A stretch of 64,000 nucleotides of DNA from JBFLYZ01 sp040756415 (lineage in GTDB: Bacteria; Bacteroidota; Bacteroidia; JADZBD01). Under the pieces are notes generated by a model. That model was given only the letters and a program-made list of their open reading frames with translations, was not told where the DNA came from and ran no database searches. Both the position numbers and the translations under genes were made by a program. The stretch covers positions 1 to 64,000 of the forward strand of contig JBFLYZ010000009.1 in assembly GCA_040756415.1 (NCBI GenBank), read 5' to 3'. Each line of letters opens with the position of its first letter. The first letter of the stretch is position 1. This document shows, one piece after another, positions 35,401 to 43,627 of this stretch.

Positions 35401-35809
35401 GGATCACCTTGGAACCAACAATGCGGGTCACCCCGCCCACATTATACTGCTCTTCCGAGATCAGGCCCAGGTTGCTCTGCTTGAACTCGCTTTGCTTATT
35501 GTAGATGATGAATTCGATCTTGTCATCCAGCGTATAGTCGAACAGCTTTTCTATCTCTGCAATATGGCCGGCAGCGTTCTTGGAAACGTATACGGCTAGC
35601 TCCTGCCCGCCTTTGTAAAAGTAGGTGTTGAACTTTTCAAACTTATACCAGGTCCACAGCCGGGGCTCGTCATGCTGGATGCGGTTCTTGCCGAACTCCA
35701 TGTAGGAGCCGCTATAGAACTGCCCATAGGAATTACTTGCAACGAGGAATAAAAATAAGGGGAATATCCTGCGCTTCAGCCGGGTAATATGTGTACGGAT
35801 TGCATTCAC
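32486..35809 (-). CDS. Outer-membrane protein: pseudo-peptidase, TolB-like propeller and beta-barrel
   Basis: Very large 1107-residue exported protein. After the signal peptide (about 1-29, ending NSYGQ) a domain resembling the peptidase MA/gluzincin fold spans 50-270, with LPDWYIQGLVSYV at 180-192 in place of the usual W-F-x-E-G helix. The expected HExxH reads AEVLI at 155-159 and the third ligand Glu is Gln, so zinc binding and proteolysis seem lost. A PD40/TolB-like propeller occupies about 300-620 (RLSPDGKRAIYVTN, FSYSEDGKKLAIAAI, FLNNSEKIVFSSNRPGD). A Lys/Glu/Pro-rich linker near 660-700 leads to a C-terminal barrel (about 730-1107) ending YLSFSLDF with the terminal Phe of outer-membrane proteins. 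Function unknown. Confidence 0.82.
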   Translation of the reverse strand: MNAIRTHITRLKRRIFPLFLFLVASNSYGQFYSGSYMEFGKNRIQHDEPRLWTWYKFEKFNTYFYKGGQELAVYVSKNAAGHIAEIEKLFDYTLDDKIEFIIYNKQSEFKQSNLGLISEEQYNVGGVTRIVGSKVILYFEGDHAKLERQMRMGIAEVLINQMMYGGNMKEMLKNSTFLALPDWYIQGLVSYVANKWDVEIDTKVRDGLMAGKYSKFNQLTGQDATYAGHSVWNYIADTYGENVISNLLYMSKVSRNIESSFLFVLGTSLRNLTYEWENYYLIRYSDLDKLQLLPTIKPLLEKPKATRVYSQFRLSPDGKRAIYVTNEMGQYKVWLYDIEKQKAKRILKREPKLDRINDHSYPLLAWHPSGLLFSIITEEKGEIRLTYYTLENGKKEMIKLFNFEKVLDFSYSEDGKKLAIAAINKGQSDIYVFNIAGGGVEQITNDIFDDINPRFLNNSEKIVFSSNRPGDSLKTVLPYTGKLSPYKDLFIYNYKTRSNILKRVTESPFINETHAYAYDSTRIAYLGDDNGIKNRYVASFDSVIAYVDTVAHYRYITRTAPLTNYSRNILEQDINSKSGKIAEIVFHSGKYYMYVHEMSVISGQNIQLKNTPFRDAQIKSEMKRVSDTTSSVKVNEVKVIKTDVKVIKDTSGIDIDNYVFDSPSNKKKEEKPKEDPKPEIKPSPDTVQTARQEFVLPVMRNYNVFYSTDYVVSQIDNSFLNANYQRFTGGHGEIYLNPGFTGLFKIGLSDLFEDKRIVTGFRISDMHDNEFMISYENRLKRWDKQVVLHRQTVPTVVSSALARLYTHEGRFNVKYPFNEVASLRFSTNLRMDKTVVPAYDLFTLNKEDVFEYWASAKLEYVFDNTIKKGLNLYNGLRYKIFAEYIRQLNGDQPEITIVGVDFRHYQKLHRDIIWANRLAASTSIGTHKLIYYMGGVDNWLTPRFNYSTPIATDQNYVFQTLATPLRGHYQNWRNGNSFVLLNSEIRIPLFRYLMNRPIKSDFINNFQVVVFGDVGTAWTGKSPYDDSNSLNTVVISSPGNPIVVIIKNKRDPIVGCFGYGVRSRLLGYFVRLDWAWGIEDGQVLPKNGNPENGKKPTMVYLSFSLDF

Positions 35810-35856
35810 TTTAATCTTTAGCTAATTTACGAATCTTATCGCACCCGGGGAAATAT

Positions 35857-35864
35857 TATTTTTG
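35857..35864 (+). promoter_or_regulatory. -7 element of the MBL-fold hydrolase gene
   Basis: TATTTTTG, exact TAnnTTTG match, giving a leader of about 40 nt before the ATG at 35912. Confidence 0.45.
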
Positions 35865-35911
35865 TAACGTAAACGAGCGATCTTTATTGTGCGTACAGCC
35901 CTATTTTTTCG

Positions 35912-36559
35912 ATGATCCAGGTCCACAGTTTCACCTTCGGTCCCTTTCAGGAAAACACCTACGTTCTCTCGGACGAAACGAAGGAGTGCGTCATTATCGA
36001 CCCCGGCTGTTATGACCGGTCCGAACGGGCGCAGCTTGCCGGCTATATCAGCGAAAAAAAGCTGAGGCCGGTGCGCCTGCTCAACACGCATGGCCACATT
36101 GATCACGTGTTCGGCAATAAGTTCATCAGCGAGAGCTATCAACTGGGGCCGGAGATACACAAAAAAGACCTGAGCGTGCTGGACTCGCTTATGCAGGTAG
36201 CGCAATTGTACGGGCTGCAGGCGGAGCCTTCTCCCGCCCCTTCGGCCTTCCTTGACGAGGGCGATACGGTCGCTTTCGGCCGCTCGGCCCTCGATGTGCT
36301 TTTCGCTCCCGGCCATTCGCCCGGCAGCATCTGTTTTGTGTCGAGGCCGCAGAAGTTCGTGATCGGGGGTGATGTGCTGTTCTACGGGAGCATTGGCCGC
36401 ACCGACCTGCCTGGAGGCGATTACGATACGCTGATCGGCAGCATACGTACCCGCTTATTCCCTTTGGGCGATGATTTTACCGTTTACAGCGGGCACGGCC
36501 CCGAAACCACCATTGGTTTCGAAAGAAAACACAATCCCTTTGTTGGCGAAGGAGCCTAA
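35912..36559 (+). CDS. Metallo-beta-lactamase-fold hydrolase (glyoxalase II-like)
   Basis: Soluble 215-residue hydrolase. Metal ligands are visible in THGHIDHVFG (about 54-63), in the APGHSPGS strand near 131-138, in FVIGGDVLF near 151-159, and the final SGHGPETT. FQENTYVLSDE at the start and SIGRTDLPGGDYDTL are shared with the YcbL/GloB-like group, which hydrolyse thioesters such as lactoylglutathione, though Bacteroidota homologues may use other thiols. It converges with the EF-Tu-domain gene; the two stop codons overlap (TAA 36557-36559 against minus-strand TAG 36558-36556). Confidence 0.93.
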   Translation: MIQVHSFTFGPFQENTYVLSDETKECVIIDPGCYDRSERAQLAGYISEKKLRPVRLLNTHGHIDHVFGNKFISESYQLGPEIHKKDLSVLDSLMQVAQLYGLQAEPSPAPSAFLDEGDTVAFGRSALDVLFAPGHSPGSICFVSRPQKFVIGGDVLFYGSIGRTDLPGGDYDTLIGSIRTRLFPLGDDFTVYSGHGPETTIGFERKHNPFVGEGA

Positions 36560-36879
36560 TTTAACGGCCCCGCTTCATCCAGGTAGCCGATGATCTCGAG
36601 TACAAGCGCGCGGCCTACTTCGTCAAGGCCGTTCCTCACCGAGAGCACGGCCCCTTCTTTCAGGTGTTCTCCGAAACCCTTGGGCGCCTCGAGGATGGCG
36701 TTCATCACCACGTCATCGCCCGGCTCTATCTCTTTTTTGACGATGTCGGCCCGCAGGGTGGTGCAGTAGTTGCCGCTTTCCTTCAGGTATACGCTGGGCC
36801 GCCAGATCCCGTAAATGCCCCTCTTCGAAGTGTTCTCGAAAAGTATTTTTACCGCCAGCAGGTTCTTGTAATAGATCAT
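36556..36879 (-). CDS. Stand-alone EF-Tu domain-III-like protein
   Basis: A 107-residue protein whose motifs line up with the third (beta-barrel) domain of elongation factor Tu: ILFENTSKRGIYGIWRPSVYL (13-32) parallels the Thr-Pro-x-x-x-G-Tyr-Arg-Pro-Gln-Phe-Tyr strand, EPGDDVVMNAIL (52-63) parallels MPGDN, and LKEGAVLSVRNGLDEVGRALVLEII (73-97) parallels the Arg-Glu-Gly-x-x-Thr-Val-Gly-x-Gly end. GTPase and domain II are absent. The ATG at 36879 overlaps the kmo stop as ATGA, giving translational coupling; an upstream GTG/ATG frame inside kmo is less likely. Role unknown: it might bind tRNA, a protein partner, or have been recruited for something else. Confidence 0.72.
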   Translation of the reverse strand: MIYYKNLLAVKILFENTSKRGIYGIWRPSVYLKESGNYCTTLRADIVKKEIEPGDDVVMNAILEAPKGFGEHLKEGAVLSVRNGLDEVGRALVLEIIGYLDEAGPLN

Positions 36880-38225
36880 TGCGAAGAGAGCATACGCAGT
36901 ATCTCTTTTTCCACCTCCTCGCTGTCCCATTTCTTCTCAATGCCGGGCATGGCCATGATCCTGCGCATGATGGCTTCCTGCCCGCGGCCCTTTTTCAGGG
37001 CTTCTGAATACCGCATATCGGTGCGGTAGGTGACCATGGCATACAGGGGGGTCCACTTATCCGGATATCTTTCGGAGAATCGCGCCTCGATCTTTTTCTG
37101 CAGAAGGAATTTCGGGTCGGCCACCTTGTCGCGCATTTCAATGTAGTTTTCAATAGCCAGCTCGGCAATGGCATCGCCATCGGGCTTGCGCAGCAGCTCA
37201 AACTCGCGGAATACCCGGTGCCAGTCCTCCCCGTATTCATCCATCAGCCGGCTGAGCTCCGCGCAATCCTCAAAGCCGCAGTTCATGCCCTGCCCGAAGA
37301 ACGGCACAATGCCGTGGGCGGCATCGCCCAGCAGCAGCAGCTTATCCCCGAAGCTCCAGGGATAACAGCGAATAGTGGCCAGCGAGGCGGCCGGGTTGCG
37401 GAAGTAATCCTCGACCAGCGTTGGCATGAGGGGCACGGCATCGGCAAACATCTCACGGAAGAATGTCAGCACTTTGTCGGGCGTATCGATGGTGGCGAAT
37501 GAACGCTCGCCTTCGAAAGGGAAGAACAGGGTGCAGGTAAAGGTCTTATCGAGATTGGGCAGGGCGATCAGCATGAACTGCCCGCGCGGCCATATGTGCA
37601 GGTGATCGGGGTCCATGGCAAAGCCTCCGTCAGTGCCCGGCACAATGGTCAGCTCCTTGTATCCATGGTCGAGGTAGGTTTGAGAATAGGAAAAACGGTC
37701 AGTTCCCAGTTGTAAGGATAAACGGGAGGCCGAGAAGGCGCCATCCGTTCCGAAAATCCTATCGCTCTTTACCGTAGTGACCTTTTTGGTCTCCGTATTC
37801 TCGAATTCAGCGTCAGCCGTTTTTAGGTCCACCTTTATGCAGCGCTCGTTAAAGAAGATCGTTGCGCCATGCTTTTCGGCAAGGTCCATCAGCAGGCAGT
37901 TCAGCCCTCCGCGCGATACCGAATAGTTGGCCTGGTGCTCCTTACCATAAGGCTGAAAGGCGATCTTGCCGTCCAGGTTATGTATCTCGCGCCCTTTCAT
38001 GGGAATGCCGATCTTGCGCACCTCGGCCCCTATGCCTACCCCTTCCAGTCCCCTCCATCCCCTGTCGCTCAGCGCCAGGTTAATGGACCGCCCAGCGGAA
38101 ATAGTATTTTTCCGCATATCGGGCCTGCGCTCATACATACTGACCTTATAGCCGCGCTTGCCCAGGTAGATGGCCAGAAGGGAACCGACCAGGCCCGCAC
38201 CGATTATGGTAATGTTCTTCGACAT
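36876..38225 (-). CDS. kmo: Kynurenine 3-monooxygenase
   Basis: FAD- and NADPH-dependent enzyme that hydroxylates L-kynurenine to 3-hydroxykynurenine in tryptophan breakdown and de novo NAD synthesis. The 449-residue length is normal. The start TIIGAGLVGSLLAIYLGKRGYKVSMYERRPDMRK is the FAD dinucleotide-binding loop, SAGRSINLALSDRGWRGLEGVGI is a KMO hallmark, and LLLLGDAAHGIVPFFGQGMNCGFEDC is the second FAD motif with the KMO-specific continuation. C-terminal hydrophobicity is low, so it is probably soluble. The next gene (EF-Tu domain III-like) is coupled through an ATGA overlap. No other kynurenine-pathway gene is nearby. Confidence 0.96.
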   Translation of the reverse strand: MSKNITIIGAGLVGSLLAIYLGKRGYKVSMYERRPDMRKNTISAGRSINLALSDRGWRGLEGVGIGAEVRKIGIPMKGREIHNLDGKIAFQPYGKEHQANYSVSRGGLNCLLMDLAEKHGATIFFNERCIKVDLKTADAEFENTETKKVTTVKSDRIFGTDGAFSASRLSLQLGTDRFSYSQTYLDHGYKELTIVPGTDGGFAMDPDHLHIWPRGQFMLIALPNLDKTFTCTLFFPFEGERSFATIDTPDKVLTFFREMFADAVPLMPTLVEDYFRNPAASLATIRCYPWSFGDKLLLLGDAAHGIVPFFGQGMNCGFEDCAELSRLMDEYGEDWHRVFREFELLRKPDGDAIAELAIENYIEMRDKVADPKFLLQKKIEARFSERYPDKWTPLYAMVTYRTDMRYSEALKKGRGQEAIMRRIMAMPGIEKKWDSEEVEKEILRMLSSQ

Positions 38226-38244
38226 ATCCGTTTGAAAAGAGAAC

Positions 38245-38252
38245 CGAAGATA
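38245..38252 (-). promoter_or_regulatory. Possible -7 element of kmo
   Basis: Minus-strand TATCTTCG, one mismatch from TAnnTTTG, 19 bases before the kmo ATG at 38225. Confidence 0.35.
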
Positions 38253-38272
38253 AAGTTTTTACATCAGGTAGG

Positions 38273-40492
38273 TCATATCCGCACACCGAACAACAGCACA
38301 TCGTCAACCTGCTCGTATGAGCCCTTCCACTCCTCGAAGGAACGGATAAGCAGCTCTTTCTGCTCGGCCATGGGCCGGAGGTGAATGTCCAGCAGCACAT
38401 CTTTCAGCCGCTTATAAGAATACTTTTTCTCCTTATTGCCTCCGAACTGGTCGGCAAAGCCATCGGTGAACACATAAACCGCATCGCCCTTCTTCACATC
38501 CAGCGTATGCCGCGCGAATGGCTGCGCTGCGGTGGTGGCGTGGCCGATGTATTGCTTATCGCCTTTTATCTCCTGCAGGGAATTATCCCGGATAATATAT
38601 AGCGGGTTCTGCGCGCCCGCGAATTCAAGCAGGCTCCTGCTCCTGTCGAGCACGCACAGGGCTATGTCCATGCCGTCATGCACGGTCTGGTGGCTGTCCT
38701 TCTGCTTGAGCGCGTCAACGATGCCCTCGCGCAGCCGGTTGAGGATATCATCCGCATGTTCGGCCTCGTGTATGATCTCGTTCAGCAGCGAACTGCCGAT
38801 CATGCTCATCAGGGCGCCCGGCACGCCATGCCCGGTGCAATCGACCGCTGCCCACACCGGGTTCCCGCTCCGCGTAGTGCCCGCCCAGTAAAAATCTCCG
38901 CTTATAATGTCCCGGGGCTTGTACAGGACGAAGTATTCAGGGAACATGCGCGAGAGGATATGCTCCGGTGTAAGAATGGCTTCCTGGATGCGCTTGGCAT
39001 ACTGGATGCTGTCCGTAATATCCTTGTTCTTTATTTCGATGATCGCCTTTTGCGTTTCGATCTCGCTCTTCTGCTCCTGGAGCAGGGAGTTGGCCCTTTG
39101 CTTCTGAAAATAGGCGCGTATCACAAAAGCTATGAATACCAGCAGCAGTACCGAACCGCCAATGGCAAAGAACAGCAACTGCTTGTTGCGGGCGTTCTCT
39201 ATCTCCAGCACTTCGTTCTGTTTTTTCTGAAGCTCGTTCTCCTTTTTACGCGTTTCCAGGTCGTATTGGGTCTGCAGTTGGTTGAGCCGGTCGCTGCTTT
39301 CCTTATTGAAGAGCGAGTCCTCCAGGTCGGTGGCCTTTCTGTAGTAGAACAAGGAGTTCTTGTACACGCCCAGCTTCTCGTAAATGTCCGAGTAGGTGCG
39401 GTAGATGTCCTGCAGGGCCTCCATGCCCTCGGTTTCCTCAGCGATCTTCTCGGCCCTTTGCAGGAAAGGTATGGCCTCTGCGCTGCGGCTGGCCGCGTTG
39501 TATCCCTGTGCAAGGCCGATCAGCGATTGCATGATCCCCCACTGGTCGCTGAGCTTTTCCTGCATCTCCAGTCCCCGGTTCAGGTACTCGAGGCCCTTCT
39601 TAAAATCTTTCTTTTCGCAATAAAGCTGCCCCATATTGGTGTAATCCAGCGCAATGTCCTTTTTGCTTCCCAGTTGTTCGTGTATGATCAGCGCGTTGGA
39701 TATCTGCTGGATGGCCTCATCCAGGTTGCCGAGCTGCTGGTTGGCCACGCTCATATTATTGAGCGCCACGCCCATGCCCCTTTTCTGGTCGAACTCGTTA
39801 TACAGGTCAAAGGCCTGCTTGTGGTTTTCCAGGGCTTTGTTATGGTCGCCCTTCACCGCATAAATATTCCCGATGTTGGAATAACAATCGGCAACCCCTT
39901 TCTTGTTCCCCAGCGAATCTTCAATGGCCAATGCCTTGAAATAATAATCGAGCGCCTCGGCATACTTACCCAGGTATTTATAGGCAACGCCAATATTGTT
40001 GTACAGGCCCGGTATGTTCTGGAATTCGCCCGCGCCCTGGTAACACATCGATGCCTTGATATAGCTGTCGATGGCCTTCAGGTAAAAGCCCTGGTTCTTA
40101 TTGATCAGCCCTAAGGTATTGTACGCTGAGCCCAGGCCCGATTTGTTCCCCAGCTCCTCATACATTTTGATGGCCCTGGAGTTGAACGTTGTGGCCTTAG
40201 TGAAATCCCCTTTGTTGCGGTAAACGATAGAAAGCGTATTATAGGCAGCGGCCATGCCCCGTTTGAATCCCAGGTGCTCGGCCAGCGCCTGGGCCTGGTT
40301 CACGTAAAGCAGGGCCTTGTCGGGCTGATTGGTGCGCAGCTCCTTGGCAATGCTGTTGAGCACGTTCACCTTCACCGTATCGTCCGTTTCCAGCGTGGTG
40401 AGCACGGTCTGCAGCGAGTCCAGCCGGCTGCCCTGCGACAGCAGTCCCGATGCCGGTAATAAAAAAAGGACTATGGCCAGAAACCTCTTCAT
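38273..40492 (-). CDS. TPR sensor with a SpoIIE (PP2C-type) phosphatase output
   Basis: A 739-residue membrane signalling protein. Signal peptide or anchor MKRFLAIVLFLLPASGLLSQ, then about nine TPRs in the periplasm (residues 50-390; e.g. KSGLGSAYNTLGLINKNQGFYLKAIDSYIKA, KKGVADCYSNIGNIYAVKGDHNKALENHKQAF), a coiled coil, a transmembrane helix near 435 (LLFFAIGGSVLLLVFIAFVI), a second coiled coil, and a C-terminal SpoIIE domain. Phosphatase acidic sites are intact: ISGDFYW, AAVDCTGHGVPGALMS and FTDGFADQFGG. Such proteins dephosphorylate anti-anti-sigma factors. An upstream TTG at 40504 lies in the -7 motif, so ATG 40492 is used. Confidence 0.9.
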   Translation of the reverse strand: MKRFLAIVLFLLPASGLLSQGSRLDSLQTVLTTLETDDTVKVNVLNSIAKELRTNQPDKALLYVNQAQALAEHLGFKRGMAAAYNTLSIVYRNKGDFTKATTFNSRAIKMYEELGNKSGLGSAYNTLGLINKNQGFYLKAIDSYIKASMCYQGAGEFQNIPGLYNNIGVAYKYLGKYAEALDYYFKALAIEDSLGNKKGVADCYSNIGNIYAVKGDHNKALENHKQAFDLYNEFDQKRGMGVALNNMSVANQQLGNLDEAIQQISNALIIHEQLGSKKDIALDYTNMGQLYCEKKDFKKGLEYLNRGLEMQEKLSDQWGIMQSLIGLAQGYNAASRSAEAIPFLQRAEKIAEETEGMEALQDIYRTYSDIYEKLGVYKNSLFYYRKATDLEDSLFNKESSDRLNQLQTQYDLETRKKENELQKKQNEVLEIENARNKQLLFFAIGGSVLLLVFIAFVIRAYFQKQRANSLLQEQKSEIETQKAIIEIKNKDITDSIQYAKRIQEAILTPEHILSRMFPEYFVLYKPRDIISGDFYWAGTTRSGNPVWAAVDCTGHGVPGALMSMIGSSLLNEIIHEAEHADDILNRLREGIVDALKQKDSHQTVHDGMDIALCVLDRSRSLLEFAGAQNPLYIIRDNSLQEIKGDKQYIGHATTAAQPFARHTLDVKKGDAVYVFTDGFADQFGGNKEKKYSYKRLKDVLLDIHLRPMAEQKELLIRSFEEWKGSYEQVDDVLLFGVRI

Positions 40493-40501
40493 GATACCAT
40501 C

Positions 40502-40509
40502 CAAATATA
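40502..40509 (-). promoter_or_regulatory. -7 element of the TPR-SpoIIE gene
   Basis: Minus-strand TATATTTG, exact match, ending nine bases before the ATG at 40492, so the leader would be only a few nucleotides. Confidence 0.5.
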
Positions 40510-40601
40510 CAAGTTTAAAGCGGGCCGGGCCGAAACCGGATGAACGGGTTCCGGATTAGGATTTTATTTTATAAATTGGCGGTAAATTCAAAAACCATCC
40601 C

Positions 40602-43010
40602 ATGAAAAGGTATTTCGTTCCCGTCCTTCTTGCAATTATCATGCTTATTTTTTCGGCTCCACTTTCTGCGCAGGTTGAAAAGTACTCGCGGGTGAAAGTA
40701 TATACCGATGGCTATGGGATACATCGCTTGTCCGAGCTGGGTATCTGCGTGGACCATGGCGAGACCAAGCATGGCTACTGGTATATGTCGGATTTTTCGG
40801 CCAGCGAGATCCAGCTCATGCAGCAGCACGGCTTTTCCTATGAAGTGATCATTGACGATGTTTCAGTGTATTACGTGCAGCAAAACGACCCGAACAGCTC
40901 CCGCTATGTTCCGCCCCGGCCGCAATCCATCGGCTGCAGCGTATCGCCCGTTTATCCCACACCGGCCAATTTCAACCTGGGCAGCATGGGGGGCTTCTTC
41001 ACGTACCAGGAGATACTCAATCACCTGGATAACATGTATAACCTGTATCCGAACCTGATCAAGCAGAAGGCCGCTATAGGCACCAATACCATAGAGGGCC
41101 GGCCGGTGTATTGGCTGAAGATATCGGATAATCCCAATACCGATGAGAACGAGCCGGAAGTACTCTATTCAGGGGTCCACCATGCGCGCGAGCCCGCCTC
41201 CGTGGCCCAGCTCATCATGTACATGTATTACCTGCTGGAGAACTACGCTACCAATGCCGAGGTGCAATACCTGGTGAATAACTCGGAAATGTACTTTGTT
41301 CCGGTGGTCAACCCCGATGGCTATATCTATAATGAGACCACCAACCCAAACGGGGGCGGCATGTGGCGCAAGAACCGCAGGAACTCGGGCAATGGCGATT
41401 TTGGCGTTGACCTGAACCGCAACTATGGTTTTAACTGGGGATATGATAACCAGGGCTCCTCGCCCAATACGGGCTCAGGCACATACAGGGGGACCGGTCC
41501 GTTCTCCGAGCCCGAAACCCAGAACATGCGCAACTTCTGCAACGCGCATCAGTTCAGGCTATGCCTTAATTATCACACGTATGGCAACCTGATGATCTAT
41601 CCCTGGGGTATTAATAATCCCCCGTATACCTATACGCCCGATTCAGCCCAGTTTACGCAGTATGGCGCTCACCTGACCACGCATAATCACTATATATATG
41701 GTACGGCCATCCAAACCGTGCTGTATACGGTCAACGGCACCTCTGACGACTGGATGTATGGCGAGCAGAACACCAAGCCGAAGATCATGGCCATGACGCC
41801 CGAGGCGGGGCGCAGCGATGAAGGCTTCTGGCCCCCCATGAACCGCATTGTCGACATCTGCAAGGAGAACATATGGCAGAACCTGCATGCCTGCCACCTG
41901 GTGCTGAAATACGCCAGGGCCACGGACGAGGAGCCCAATTATCTTCCCAGCCTCAGCGGCTTTTTCAATTACAAGATCAAGCGCCTGGGCATGGACGCCC
42001 CGGCCACGTACACGGTCAGCATCATTCCCATCAGCCCGGAGATCACCAGCGTGGGTCCGCCAAAGACCTACTCCTCGCTGGCCCTGCTCCAGGAGGCGAA
42101 CGATTCTATCTCCTTTACGCTTTCCTCTTCAACGCCTAACGGACAGATCATCCGGTACGTCTTGTCGGTGAATAACGGCCTTTATACCGAGAACGATACC
42201 ATCGTAAAGCGCTACGGCCAAAGCGTGATCGCCTTTGCCAGCAACTGCAACAGCATGACCGGATGGGCGAGCCCGACAGGATGGGGAAGCACCACCGCCA
42301 ATTTCTATTCCGCGCCAGCTTCTATTACGGACAGCCCCGGGGGCGATTATGGCAACAACGATAATAATTACGTGACCACATCGGCCAGCATTAACCTGAC
42401 CAACGCCCTGAGCGCACAGCTCACCTTCTATGCTACCTGGGCGGTGGAGACCAATTTTGATTACGCGCAGGTGCTGGCCTCTGACGATAACGGCAATACC
42501 TGGACACCGCTGTGCGGCAAGTACACCAAGCCGGGCAACGCTTACCAGGATTTTGGCAACCCTGTTTATGACGGCTACCAGTTCGCATGGTTGAAAGAAG
42601 AAATGCCTTTGGATAATTTCATTGGCCAGAACATACTGATCCGCTTTGTGGTGGTCAGCGATGGCGGAGGTACCGCTGACGGATTTTATTTTGACGATGT
42701 GAAAGTGGAAAAGATCATTCCCAGCACCATCGGCATGAGCGAATACGTGACCGGGATCACTATCGAACAGAACATGCCCAACCCGGCCAGTGATTACACC
42801 TATATCAACTACAGCCTTCCGGCTTCGGCCGCTGACGCAGTGCTGTATGTTTATAATTCGTTCGGGCAGGTGGTGATGAACTTACCGCTGGATGTGAAGG
42901 GATACAGCCTGCTCCTGAACACGCAGGCCCTGGCGCAGGGCGTTTATTATGTGCAGGTACGGAGCGGAGAGGTCAGTTCCGCATCGCTGAAAATGACCGT
43001 CATCAGGTAA
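40602..43010 (+). CDS. Secreted M14 zinc carboxypeptidase with T9SS sorting domain
   Basis: An 802-residue exported peptidase. Signal peptide MKRYFVPVLLAIIMLIFSAPLSAQ, a propeptide-like region to about 110, then a carboxypeptidase A fold at about 125-435: zinc ligands in VHHAREPASV, the substrate-binding LNRNYGFNWG, the third zinc ligand in LNYHTYGNLMIYPWG, and the catalytic Glu in MTPEAGRSDEGFWPP. A beta-sandwich near 560-700 (a jelly-roll with FYATWAVETNFDYAQVLAS and GFYFDDVKVE) and a C-terminal sorting domain (IEQNMPNPASDYTYINYSL .. YYVQVRSGEVSSASLKMTVIR) complete it. It should be secreted through T9SS and digest extracellular peptides. Confidence 0.95.
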   Translation: MKRYFVPVLLAIIMLIFSAPLSAQVEKYSRVKVYTDGYGIHRLSELGICVDHGETKHGYWYMSDFSASEIQLMQQHGFSYEVIIDDVSVYYVQQNDPNSSRYVPPRPQSIGCSVSPVYPTPANFNLGSMGGFFTYQEILNHLDNMYNLYPNLIKQKAAIGTNTIEGRPVYWLKISDNPNTDENEPEVLYSGVHHAREPASVAQLIMYMYYLLENYATNAEVQYLVNNSEMYFVPVVNPDGYIYNETTNPNGGGMWRKNRRNSGNGDFGVDLNRNYGFNWGYDNQGSSPNTGSGTYRGTGPFSEPETQNMRNFCNAHQFRLCLNYHTYGNLMIYPWGINNPPYTYTPDSAQFTQYGAHLTTHNHYIYGTAIQTVLYTVNGTSDDWMYGEQNTKPKIMAMTPEAGRSDEGFWPPMNRIVDICKENIWQNLHACHLVLKYARATDEEPNYLPSLSGFFNYKIKRLGMDAPATYTVSIIPISPEITSVGPPKTYSSLALLQEANDSISFTLSSSTPNGQIIRYVLSVNNGLYTENDTIVKRYGQSVIAFASNCNSMTGWASPTGWGSTTANFYSAPASITDSPGGDYGNNDNNYVTTSASINLTNALSAQLTFYATWAVETNFDYAQVLASDDNGNTWTPLCGKYTKPGNAYQDFGNPVYDGYQFAWLKEEMPLDNFIGQNILIRFVVVSDGGGTADGFYFDDVKVEKIIPSTIGMSEYVTGITIEQNMPNPASDYTYINYSLPASAADAVLYVYNSFGQVVMNLPLDVKGYSLLLNTQALAQGVYYVQVRSGEVSSASLKMTVIR

Positions 43011-43057
43011 TTTCTGGCAAAATTATTGATGCTTTTGTTCCGCTTAAAACCAGCTTT

Positions 43058-43627
43058 ATGAAGAGATCCACACTCCTGCTTGCCGTCTGCGCATTGGCTG
43101 TAGTTTACGCTTTCCAGGCAGCCGAAACCACGAACGATAAAGACGTTGTTCAGGGCGGTGGCAAACTGCAGTGGAGCGATTATAAAGGCAAGGTGGATAC
43201 CTCGAAGAAAACGGACGCGTATTCTTACGTCCTGTTCTCGTACAACCACCAGATCACGGGCGACAGCGTACGCGTGGTCATGAAAAACACGTTTTTCAGA
43301 AAGTACAGTTGGGCTAAGGAAAGCGCCAAGACCAAGGAACGGCTGCATCACGAACAGGGCTTTTTTGACATTGCGGAGGTCAACGCGCGCAGGTTCCGTA
43401 AGCTGATGACCACCATGACCATTTACAAGAACACGGCCAATAAGCAGATCGGTACGGCATACAGCCAGGCGATAAAGGACCGCGCAAAGGAACAGGGGCA
43501 GTACCAGAAAGAGACCGAGTACGGAAAGAACAAGGTCAAACAGGCCGAATGGGACAAGAAAATAAAAGAGCAGTTGAAATTGCTCGAAAAGTTCGCGGGC
43601 CAGGCCGTAAAGGTCAGGATGAAATAG
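43058..43627 (+). CDS. DUF922-family exported protein with a degenerate HExxH
   Basis: A 189-residue protein with a signal peptide (about 1-21, ending AFQAAE). LQWSDYKGKVDTSKKTDAYSYVLFSYN and LHHEQGFFDIAEVNARRFRKLM match the DUF922 family, in which the second stretch normally reads HEQGHFDI and supplies a zinc-protease-like HExxH. Here the last His is Phe102, giving HEQGF, so the classical zinc site is incomplete. The C-terminus is strongly basic and helical (KNKVKQAEWDKKIKEQLKLLEKFA). It overlaps the convergent heme A synthase gene by 14 bases. Probably periplasmic; activity doubtful. Confidence 0.8.
   Translation: MKRSTLLLAVCALAVVYAFQAAETTNDKDVVQGGGKLQWSDYKGKVDTSKKTDAYSYVLFSYNHQITGDSVRVVMKNTFFRKYSWAKESAKTKERLHHEQGFFDIAEVNARRFRKLMTTMTIYKNTANKQIGTAYSQAIKDRAKEQGQYQKETEYGKNKVKQAEWDKKIKEQLKLLEKFAGQAVKVRMK

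Noticed and set aside
38678..40114. A 478-codon open frame antisense to the TPR-SpoIIE gene
   Set aside because: It lies wholly opposite a well-supported gene and has no motif or signal peptide; antisense frames of this kind follow from codon bias in GC-rich repeats.
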